Source: JACJWR01 sp044326505
GTDB lineage: Bacteria; Actinomycetota; Actinomycetes; S36-B12; UBA10799
DNA length: 14,491 nucleotides
Assembly (NCBI GenBank): GCA_044326505.1
Contig: JBIRBF010000055.1
Coordinates: forward strand, 1-14,491
Reading direction: 5' to 3'
Shown here: positions 1 through 5,507 of the stretch, one piece after another
Layout of the letters: each line of letters opens with the position of its first letter
How positions within the stretch are numbered: the stretch's first letter is position 1
Notes under the pieces: model-generated
Told to the model about the DNA's origin: nothing
The model's input: the letters and a program-made list of their open reading frames with translations, nothing else
The model's database searches: none
Translations under genes and position numbers: made by a program

Positions 1-133
1 ACTCCACGTCGTTGACTGGATCGTGCACCATCAGCTCGCGCGGACCCGCGCTCGTCAAGTAACCGGCCTCCACGAGCATGGCGCGGGCAGGCTCGGAGAG
101 TGCTCCCTTGTTCGGGACGGCGACGCGCAGCAT
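1..133 (-). CDS. hisG: ATP phosphoribosyltransferase HisG, N-terminal part (gene runs off the left edge)
   Basis: HisG catalyses the first and feedback-controlled step of histidine synthesis, joining ATP and PRPP to give phosphoribosyl-ATP. Only the first 44 codons lie in the window. They begin MLRVAVPNKGALSEPA and include MVHDPVNDVE, matching the conserved start of actinobacterial HisG (xAVPNKGxLSEPA, then a DPxNDVEF-like stretch). The ATG at 131-133 is preceded by a GGGAG ribosome-binding site about 9 nt upstream, so the start looks intact and functional. In other Actinobacteria hisG directly follows hisE. Here the hydrogenase module separates them, and the nearest upstream gene on the same strand is hypC, ending 124 nt away. 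Identity is secure from this short piece; nothing can be said about the rest of the protein. Confidence 0.9.
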   Translation of the reverse strand, partial: MLRVAVPNKGALSEPARAMLVEAGYLTSAGPRELMVHDPVNDVE

Positions 134-168
134 GGGGTGATTCTCCCAGTGGCGCCCTCACGGGCCAC

Positions 169-202
169 GCCGCCCCCGGCCTCTCAGCGGATCCTGGGCG
201 GC
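169..202 (-). terminator. GC-only hairpin between hypC and hisG (possible terminator or attenuator)
   Basis: GCCGCCC at 169-175 pairs perfectly with GGGCGGC at 196-202 across a 20-nt loop. The base of the stem is about 36 nt upstream of the hisG start codon. There is no T-run, so a classical intrinsic terminator is not shown. GC-rich hairpins without a U-tail are common in Actinobacteria, and in DNA this GC-rich a 7-bp stem can also arise by chance. Confidence 0.25.
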
Positions 203-236
203 CGCTTCGCGCCAACGCCAGCGCCGGGCTCCCGCG

Positions 237-253
237 CCCCGCACTCGCCGGGG
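237..253 (-). terminator. Short hairpin just after hypC stop
   Basis: CCCCG at 237-241 pairs with CGGGG at 249-253 around a 7-nt loop. It begins 4 nt past the hypC stop codon in the direction of hypC transcription. No U-tract follows. If it acts as a terminator, hisG would need its own promoter in the roughly 100 nt that remain; if not, hypAB, hypC and hisG could share a transcript. Confidence 0.25.
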
Positions 254-257
254 TACG

Positions 258-518
258 TCATCGCGACTCGGGCGTGATGCCTAGCTCATCGTCGAGCATG
301 CCCAGCTGGGTGAAGAGCTCCAGCGTCTCGAGCGCGGATTCTTCGTCGAGTCGCGTGAGGGCGAACCCGACGTGCACGAGTGCGTAGTCGCCGACCTCGA
401 TATCCGGCACATACTCAAGGCAGACATCCTTCCGGACGCCGCCGAAGTCAACGGCCGCCATCCGGATGCCATCGGCGTCCCACACTCGAGTGACCTTGCC
501 GGGCACACCCAGGCACAT
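258..518 (-). CDS. hypC: [NiFe]-hydrogenase maturation chaperone HypC
   Basis: HypC (86 aa) is a small cytoplasmic chaperone. With HypD it carries the Fe(CN)2CO unit and delivers it to the hydrogenase large-subunit precursor. The protein begins MCLGVPGKV, the family signature in which Cys2 is essential, and continues with DVCLEYVPDIEVGDYALVHV and a C-terminal helix (EESALETLELF), all typical of HypC/HupF. An upstream in-frame start would add 25 residues, but Cys2 must be exposed after Met removal and a strong AGAGGAGAAGG ribosome-binding site lies just before 518, so ATG 516-518 is the start. It lies 169 nt downstream of hypAB on the same strand. Its usual partner HypD is not encoded in the window, so it must be elsewhere in the genome if the enzyme is active. 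The length is normal for the family. Confidence 0.95.
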   Translation of the reverse strand: MCLGVPGKVTRVWDADGIRMAAVDFGGVRKDVCLEYVPDIEVGDYALVHVGFALTRLDEESALETLELFTQLGMLDDELGITPESR

Positions 519-687
519 ATCCTTCTCCTCTGCGTCGATGGCCAGTGATGCCGCCGTCGTGCGGCGCGACCGCCAGCGCCCGAGCACGCGCAATCCTGCC
601 CGAAGCAGGCGGCTGGAACAAGCGCGGACCCCTTGCCCGGGGGGTCGGTCGCCGCCCGGCCTCCCAGGAGCCCAGGCCGACCTGGAG
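519..687. other. hypAB-hypC spacer, no gene seen
   Basis: This 169-nt gap carries the hypC ribosome-binding site at its left end (about 519-533). At its right end is a short inverted repeat, CCAGG (672-676) CCGA CCTGG (681-685), 3 nt beyond the hypAB stop. The stem is only 5 bp and has no U-tail, so it is weak as a terminator. I see no convincing promoter or small ORF. The gap is wide for an operon junction in this compact region. Confidence 0.4.
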
Positions 688-1758
688 TCAGCACGTTGCG
701 GCGCTCACCGATGCAGCGCTCACCGATCCGACCGGTGCCAGCAATTGGTCGAGGAGGTCCTCGACGCCTTCGCCCCGGCGGGCCGACGTGAGCAGTATCT
801 GCGCCTCGGGATTGACCGCCCGTACCGCGTCGAGGGCGGCCTCTCGATCCCACCCCACGGCCTCGACCACGTCCAGCTTGGTGACCACGACGACATCCGC
901 CGTAATGAAGAGTTTGGGGTACTTCAGCGGTTTGTCCTCGCCCTCAGTGACGGAGAGCAGCACCACTCTGGTGTCCTCTCCCAGGTCGTAGGAGGCCGGG
1001 CACACCAGGTTGCCCACGTTCTCGATCACGAGCAGGTCGAAGTCGTCCAGGTCCCAACCCTCGAGGTGGGCGCTGATCATGTCGGACTCCAGGTGACAGT
1101 TGCCGTCCGTGACGATCTGCCGGGCGATGGCACCGGAGCGGGCAAGCCGAACAGCGTCGTTGTCCGTCGCGCAATCCCCCACGAGGGTCGCTGCGCCGAG
1201 CCCGCGCTCGACCGCCATGGCGAGGAGTGCCTCCAGCAGCGCCGTCTTGCCCGAGCCGGGACTCGACACCCAGTTGCTCACCCGGACGTTGGACGACGTG
1301 AACCGTCCCCGCAGACCGGCCGCCAAGAAGTCGTTCTTGGCCAGCATGCCCGTGCGAATCTCCTCGATCCGCCCGTCGCCGGAATCCCCTCCGTCGTCCG
1401 CGGACTCGTCCTCCTGGCCGACCAGAGTGATCTGCACGATCTCCAACTCCTGGCCACCGACGACCTTGCCGCAGAGGTCACCGCAGGTCGGGCAGCGGAA
1501 GTCCCGGAAGTCGGCGAGCTCGCCGCGACCGCACCTCGGGCATTCGATGATCGCCGGCGTCGTCTCGATGTCCAGAGTTGACCCCTCCAGCGGGGTACCC
1601 GCCGTGGCAACGTCGTAGGCGAACATCAGAGCGGCCGGCACCACGGCCGCCAGCTCACCGATGCACAGCCGCACGCTTCGCACGTCGGGAGGGGGATCGC
1701 CGTCGAGGGCGTCCACAACCGTGGACACGACGGCATGCGCGATCGAGGCCTCGTGCAT
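688..1758 (-). CDS. hypAB: HypA-HypB fusion: nickel insertion chaperone joined to nickel-delivery GTPase
   Basis: One 356-aa frame joins two nickel-insertion proteins that are normally separate. Residues 1-114 are HypA: N-terminal MHE (His2 is the Ni ligand in the family) and a zinc site with two CxxC pairs, Cys73/76 and Cys89/92. An acidic Gly/Asp linker (about 115-130) follows. Residues 131-340 are HypB: P-loop SSPGSGKT (165-172), the metal-site residues Cys221-His222 and Cys253 (in ENVGNLVCPASYDLGE), the VTEGEDKPLKYP signature, and TKLD (293-296) in place of the usual NKxD base-recognition motif. HypB's optional N-terminal CxxCGC motif and His-rich stretch are absent. The last 12 residues contain a VSAAS/VSAAT repeat from a 15-bp direct repeat at 701-730. 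The ATG at 1756-1758 has an AAGGGAG site about 8 nt upstream. The gene diverges from hyaA and precedes hypC. No stop or frame change interrupts the fusion. Confidence 0.95.
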   Translation of the reverse strand: MHEASIAHAVVSTVVDALDGDPPPDVRSVRLCIGELAAVVPAALMFAYDVATAGTPLEGSTLDIETTPAIIECPRCGRGELADFRDFRCPTCGDLCGKVVGGQELEIVQITLVGQEDESADDGGDSGDGRIEEIRTGMLAKNDFLAAGLRGRFTSSNVRVSNWVSSPGSGKTALLEALLAMAVERGLGAATLVGDCATDNDAVRLARSGAIARQIVTDGNCHLESDMISAHLEGWDLDDFDLLVIENVGNLVCPASYDLGEDTRVVLLSVTEGEDKPLKYPKLFITADVVVVTKLDVVEAVGWDREAALDAVRAVNPEAQILLTSARRGEGVEDLLDQLLAPVGSVSAASVSAATC

Positions 1759-1978
1759 CCAGCACTCCCTTCGGTGAGCTCTGCGAGGGCTCCCACCGCC
1801 TCAACGGCACCTTAGACGGGCGGAGAGCTGATCGATCGCCCACATTCACCCGATTGCCACGACAAGCGCTGACAGGGTCCTTTGCCTCGGGCAGCATCAA
1901 GCCAGGGCGATTTTGTACCGACATCCGGACCGTGGAATTCCGATCCGCGCGGCGATGCACGCAGACAAGGGAGCCGAC
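1759..1978. promoter_or_regulatory. Divergent hypAB / hyaA intergenic region
   Basis: These 220 nt separate two divergent units and should hold both promoters. On the minus strand, TAAGGT (reverse of 1809-1814), about 50 nt before hypAB, fits the actinobacterial -10 pattern TAnnnT, but I find no good -35 at the right distance. No convincing plus-strand -10/-35 pair was found. An 8-bp palindrome GGAATTCC lies at 1934-1941, about 40 nt before hyaA, and GATCGATC lies near 1830-1837; either could be chance or an operator. The hyaA ribosome-binding site AAGGGAG is at 1967-1973 and the hypAB one is at about 1767-1773. Confidence 0.5.
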
Positions 1979-2974
1979 ATGAAACTCGACACACGCACAG
2001 CATCGTCGGCAGCGGACGCTACGCCGGCCGAGACCATGCGCGACATCCTCGAACGCAACGGAATGGAACGGCGGGCGTTCCTGCGCTACTGCGGAATGAT
2101 CACGGCAGTGCTCGCGCTCCCGCAGCTGCCCTATCGCGAGCAGGTCGCGGCCGCACTGTCCACGACACCCCGACTCCCGCTGCTCTGGCTCAACGGCCAG
2201 GACTGCAACGGCAACATCGAGGCCCTGATCCGCTCAACGTCGCCGACTCCCACGCAGCTGCTGCTCGACCATCTGGCCGTCAACTACGTCGAGTTGCTGA
2301 TGTCCTCCGCCGGCGGCGCGGCCGAGAAGTCCAAGGCGGACACGATCACCGCCGGGGGCTACGTGCTGGTGGTCGAAGGCGGCATCCCGACAGGTGCCGC
2401 GGGGGCCTACTGCACGGTCGGCGGACGCGCCTTCACCGACATCGTTCGGGAAGCTGCGGCCAAGGCTGTGAAGGTGATCTCGGTGGGCACCTGCTCGTCG
2501 TGGGGAGGAGTGCCAGCGGCGCGTGGCGGGGTGACCGGCGCGGTCGATCTGCAGACCTTCCTGGGGCCGACCAAGCCCGTCCTGCGACTGCCCGGCTGCC
2601 CGGTCAACCCGGTCAACCTGGTCGCGGCCCTCGTCAACTACATCACCTACAAGAAGTGGCCCGAAACCAACTCCCAGGGTCTGCCCTACTTCGCCTACGG
2701 CGAGGAGATCCACGACGACTGCCCGCGCAAGGACTACTACGAGCAGGGCAAGTTCGTGCTGGCCTGGGGTGACGCTGGGCACAAGGCCGGCTGGTGCCTG
2801 CGCAAGATGGGCTGCCGCGGCCCGGAGACCAAGGGCAACTGCCAGAAGAAGAAGTACAACGGCGCCACCTCGTACCCCATCGCCTCTGGCGCTCCCTGCT
2901 ACGGCTGCGTCAGCAAGGGCTTCTGGGACGTAGCGGGAGGCCTCATCCAACCGCTGCCCGTCATCAACGACTGA
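1979..2974 (+). CDS. hyaA: Group 1 [NiFe]-hydrogenase small subunit, Tat-exported, with Cys-Asn-Gly-Asn proximal site
   Basis: This is the electron-transfer subunit (331 aa) of an uptake-type hydrogenase. A Tat signal lies at about residues 30-50 (twin Arg 31-32 in ERRAFLRYCG, then GMITAVLALP), so the folded dimer is predicted to be exported. The medial cluster ligands are all present (Cys288, Cys307, Cys310), as are the distal ones (His245, Cys248, Cys273, Cys279). For the proximal [4Fe-4S] cluster, Cys76, Cys172 (GTCSSWGG) and Cys207 (LPGCPVNP) are conserved, but the expected CxxC reads CNGN, putting Asn79 where the second cysteine belongs. There is no extra Cys of the six-cysteine O2-tolerant type. 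The C-terminus stops at PLPVIND with no hydrophobic anchor helix. The ATG at 1979 follows an AAGGGAG site; an in-frame ATG at 1955 is less well placed. hyaB follows after 31 nt. Confidence 0.95.
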   Translation: MKLDTRTASSAADATPAETMRDILERNGMERRAFLRYCGMITAVLALPQLPYREQVAAALSTTPRLPLLWLNGQDCNGNIEALIRSTSPTPTQLLLDHLAVNYVELLMSSAGGAAEKSKADTITAGGYVLVVEGGIPTGAAGAYCTVGGRAFTDIVREAAAKAVKVISVGTCSSWGGVPAARGGVTGAVDLQTFLGPTKPVLRLPGCPVNPVNLVAALVNYITYKKWPETNSQGLPYFAYGEEIHDDCPRKDYYEQGKFVLAWGDAGHKAGWCLRKMGCRGPETKGNCQKKKYNGATSYPIASGAPCYGCVSKGFWDVAGGLIQPLPVIND

Positions 2975-3005
2975 CGTCCGACCCACCTGACAGAGGAGCC
3001 CGGCA

Positions 3006-4727
3006 ATGGTCCGCTACGCGATCGACCCCGTCACCCGCATTGAGGGCCACCTTCGCATCGAGGTCGAAGTTGGCGACAGTCGCGTGCAGGACGCCTGGAG
3101 TACCGGAACCATGTTCCGTGGCATCGAGAAGATCCTCGCCGGTCGGAATCCGCTCGAGGCTTGGATGCTCGCGCAGCGCGCCTGCGGGGTGTGCACCCAC
3201 GTGCACGCGATCTCGAGTGTGCGGGCCGTCGAGAACGCGCTCAAGATCCAGATCCCAACCAACGCGCGGATTCTGCGCAACCTCATGTGCGGCGTGCAGG
3301 CGGTCCACGACCACATCATCCACTTCTATCACCTGCACCTGCCCGACTGGGTCGATGTCACAAAGACCCTCAGCGCTGACCCCACGAAGACCGCGGCGCT
3401 CGCCGCGGCGACGAACGTCGGGTGGTCCAACAACTCGGTCGCCTGGTTCACCACCGTCAAGGACCGGCTCGCCGCGTTCGCGGGCTCGGGCCAGCTGGGG
3501 CCGTTCACGAATGGCTACTGGGGGCACCCGGCCTACACGTGCACGCCGGAGGAGTCGCTGCTGCTGTACGCCCACTACTTGGAGGCGCTCGAGTTCCAGC
3601 GCGAGATCGCCAAGATCCATGCCTACATCGGCGGCAAGAACCCGCACCCGCAGACGTATGCGGTGGGTGGGATGTCAACCTGGTTCTCCCCGACGGCCCG
3701 GTCGGGCGTCAACACCGCGAACCTGACCAAAATGCGGACCATCGCGCAGGCGGCCAAGCGCTTCGTCGACCAGGTCCTGATGCCCGACGTGGTGCTGCTG
3801 GCCAAGCGCTACCGCGCTCCCTGGTTCATCGTCGGCACCGGCCTGGGCAACATGCTCGCCTATGGCGACATGCCCCTGAACGACACCCCGGGCACAGGTT
3901 CGTACCTGTTCCCCGCCGGCCGCGTGGTCGGGAAGAACCTCGCAGCGGTGCTGCCGCTGGACCCGGCCAAGGTCGCCGAAACCGTGGCCAGGTCGTGGTA
4001 CTCCTACGGCGGCGGGGACGGTGCGCTGCTGCCCCCGTACACGGGCGAGACGACGCCCAAGTACACCGGACCCACGCCGCCCTACGCCATGATCAACCCG
4101 GGGGCGGACGGAAAGTACTCCTGGTTGAAGGCGCCGCGCTACGAGGGTGGCGCCTACGAGGTCGGTCCGCTCGCGCGCGTCATGGTGGGGTACGCGGCGA
4201 AGAAACCCGCCTTCGTCGCGAGCGTCGATGCGTTCGTACGGAAAGTCGGAGGCATCAGTGTGAACTCCATGTTCTCCACCATGGGGCGGCTCGGCGCACG
4301 CGCGATCGAGACGCAGATCATCGCCGCGCAGATCGACCCCTGGCTGGCGCAACTCGAAACCAACCAGCGCAACGGCAACCTCGCGGTGGCGGCGCCCGTG
4401 CCGGCGAAAGCCAATTGGGGCACGGTCCAGGGCTACGGCACCACCGAGGCTCCGCGGGGGGCCCTCGGCCACTGGGTGGTGATCGAGAACGGGGTGGTGA
4501 AGACCTATCAGATGGTGGTGGCCACCACCTGGAACGGATCGCCCCGCGACGGGGCGGGTAACCGTGGGGCGTGGGAGCAGGCCCTGGTGGGCAACCCACT
4601 GCTGGACCCGGCCAGGCCCGTCGAGTTGCTGCGGACCGTGCACTCGTTCGACCCGTGCATGGGCTGCTCGGTGCATGTGCTCGACCCCGACGGCGGCGAA
4701 CCGCTGTCGATGGTGACGGTCGTGTGA
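3006..4727 (+). CDS. hyaB: Group 1 [NiFe]-hydrogenase large (catalytic) subunit
   Basis: This subunit (573 aa) carries the NiFe(CN)2CO site that splits H2. The N-terminal motif RACGVCTHVHAISSV supplies Cys60 and Cys63, and the C-terminal SFDPCMGCSVH supplies Cys551 and Cys554, so all four metal-binding cysteines are present. RIEGH near the N-terminus, GGKNPHPQTYAVGGM in the middle and APRYEGGAYEVGPLAR further on are standard group 1 landmarks. Sixteen residues (VLDPDGGEPLSMVTVV) follow His557; such a tail is normally removed by a dedicated endopeptidase after nickel insertion, which fits the presence of hyaD next door. The subunit has no signal peptide of its own and should be carried out with the Tat-bearing small subunit. 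The AGAGGAG ribosome-binding site (2992-2998) supports the ATG at 3006. Length is within the normal range. Confidence 0.97.
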   Translation: MVRYAIDPVTRIEGHLRIEVEVGDSRVQDAWSTGTMFRGIEKILAGRNPLEAWMLAQRACGVCTHVHAISSVRAVENALKIQIPTNARILRNLMCGVQAVHDHIIHFYHLHLPDWVDVTKTLSADPTKTAALAAATNVGWSNNSVAWFTTVKDRLAAFAGSGQLGPFTNGYWGHPAYTCTPEESLLLYAHYLEALEFQREIAKIHAYIGGKNPHPQTYAVGGMSTWFSPTARSGVNTANLTKMRTIAQAAKRFVDQVLMPDVVLLAKRYRAPWFIVGTGLGNMLAYGDMPLNDTPGTGSYLFPAGRVVGKNLAAVLPLDPAKVAETVARSWYSYGGGDGALLPPYTGETTPKYTGPTPPYAMINPGADGKYSWLKAPRYEGGAYEVGPLARVMVGYAAKKPAFVASVDAFVRKVGGISVNSMFSTMGRLGARAIETQIIAAQIDPWLAQLETNQRNGNLAVAAPVPAKANWGTVQGYGTTEAPRGALGHWVVIENGVVKTYQMVVATTWNGSPRDGAGNRGAWEQALVGNPLLDPARPVELLRTVHSFDPCMGCSVHVLDPDGGEPLSMVTVV

Positions 4728-4731
4728 CCAC

Positions 4732-5259
4732 GTGGGCATCGATCCCGACGGGACAGCCCCGACCGTACTCATCCTAGGCGTGGGAAACCTGCTGCTGGGC
4801 GATGACGGTGTCGGGGTGCACGTCGCGCAGTCCTTGAGCACCCACCCCCCGGTCGGACTGCCGGCCGGCACCCAGATCATGGACGGCGGCACTTTCGGCC
4901 TCGACCTGGCGCCCTACTTGCGCGGAGTCGAGCGCCTGGTGATCATCGACGCTGTCGAGCACCGGGCTCTCCCGGGGCATCTCCAGACGTGGCGGGGCGA
5001 GGACGTGGCGCGCATCTTCAGCCATCCGATGTCGGTGCACCAGGTGGGCGTCGACGCGCTCCTCGGAGCCATGCAACTGCTGGGGTCTCTGCCACCGGAG
5101 GTGATCGTGGTGGGTGTCCAGCCCGCCGATGTCGAGCCCGGCGTCGGACTATCCGACGCGGTGGCGCAGGCACTTCCCGAACTGCGCGCGCTGGTCGTCG
5201 CCGCAGCGCGCGGCGCGACGGAGGCCGTCGCTCACAGGCCGACTCAGAGTTCGGCGTAG
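4732..5259 (+). CDS. hyaD: Hydrogenase maturation endopeptidase (HyaD/HybD family)
   Basis: This peptidase (175 aa) removes the C-terminal tail of the large subunit once nickel is in place, locking the active site. It begins the core with TVLILGVGNLLLGDDGVGVHV, the family signature. By comparison with E. coli HybD, whose nickel-sensing residues are Glu16, Asp62 and His93, the counterparts here are Asp25 (an Asp in place of Glu), Asp73 (VIIDAV) and His103 (SVHQVG). The proposed start is a GTG 4 nt after the hyaB stop, with no strong ribosome-binding site, so translation is probably coupled to hyaB; the exact start is the least certain part. The 3' end overlaps the 3' end of hisE on the other strand by 16 nt (5244-5259), leaving no space for a terminator between the two. 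Confidence 0.92.
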   Translation: MGIDPDGTAPTVLILGVGNLLLGDDGVGVHVAQSLSTHPPVGLPAGTQIMDGGTFGLDLAPYLRGVERLVIIDAVEHRALPGHLQTWRGEDVARIFSHPMSVHQVGVDALLGAMQLLGSLPPEVIVVGVQPADVEPGVGLSDAVAQALPELRALVVAAARGATEAVAHRPTQSSA

Positions 5260-5507
5260 ACCTCGTCGAGCGTGACGCCGGCGGCGATCATGAGCACTTG
5301 AGCGTGGTAGAGCAGCTGGGCGATCTCCTCGGCGGTGCGCTGCGGCCCCTCGTGCTCTGCCGCCATCCATGACTCCGCGGCCTCCTCCACCACCTTCTTG
5401 CCGACAGCGTGCACACCGCCGTCGAGCAGCCGCACGGTGCCCGAATCGGCCGGTCGGTCGTGCGCCCGCTGGAGCAGCTCGGCGTACAGCTCGTCGAACG
5501 TCTTCAT
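5244..5507 (-). CDS. hisE: Phosphoribosyl-ATP pyrophosphohydrolase HisE
   Basis: HisE (87 aa) hydrolyses phosphoribosyl-ATP to phosphoribosyl-AMP, the step right after HisG. It is an all-helical MazG-like protein. The motif GKKVVEEAAE and the later EEIAQLLYHAQVLM carry the acidic metal-binding residues, and the C-terminus VTLDEVYAEL matches the normal end of actinobacterial HisE, so the gene is complete despite the neighbouring module. It starts inside the ribH stop codon (ATGA at 5504-5507), which implies translational coupling to the riboflavin genes. In Streptomyces and Mycobacterium hisG follows immediately; here hyaD meets it tail to tail with a 16-nt overlap and hisG lies about 5.1 kb away. 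Confidence 0.96.
   Translation of the reverse strand: MKTFDELYAELLQRAHDRPADSGTVRLLDGGVHAVGKKVVEEAAESWMAAEHEGPQRTAEEIAQLLYHAQVLMIAAGVTLDEVYAEL

Noticed and set aside
672..685. CCAGG-CCGA-CCTGG hairpin after hypAB as a terminator
   Set aside because: The stem has only 5 bp and no T-run; in DNA this GC-rich it is expected by chance, so I only mention it in the spacer entry.
466..1581. Long plus-strand open frame (371 codons) opposite hypC and hypAB
   Set aside because: It lies antisense to two well-supported genes, has no recognisable domain and shows the Arg/Ala/Pro-rich composition of a GC-rich shadow frame.
1854..1887. TTGCCA (1854-1859) and TTGCCT (1882-1887) as -35 boxes for hyaA
   Set aside because: No acceptable -10 hexamer lies 16-19 nt downstream of either.
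1979..2974. Assigning the small subunit to group 1h (atmospheric H2 oxidiser) because of its altered proximal site
   Set aside because: It has a Tat signal and the conventional group 1 medial and distal regions, and the residue is Asn rather than Asp; a subgroup needs a tree.
3422..4561. Second plus-strand frame of 379 codons within hyaB
   Set aside because: It is an out-of-frame reading of the large-subunit gene with low-complexity Arg/Gly/Ala sequence.
3675..4892. Minus-strand open frame (405 codons) opposite hyaB
   Set aside because: It is antisense to the clearly real large subunit and the start of hyaD, with no family motifs.
134..5259. Mobile-element ends or target-site duplications flanking the hydrogenase module
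   Set aside because: I compared 134-257 with 5244-5300 by eye and saw no convincing direct or inverted repeats, and there is no transposase, integrase or tRNA gene.
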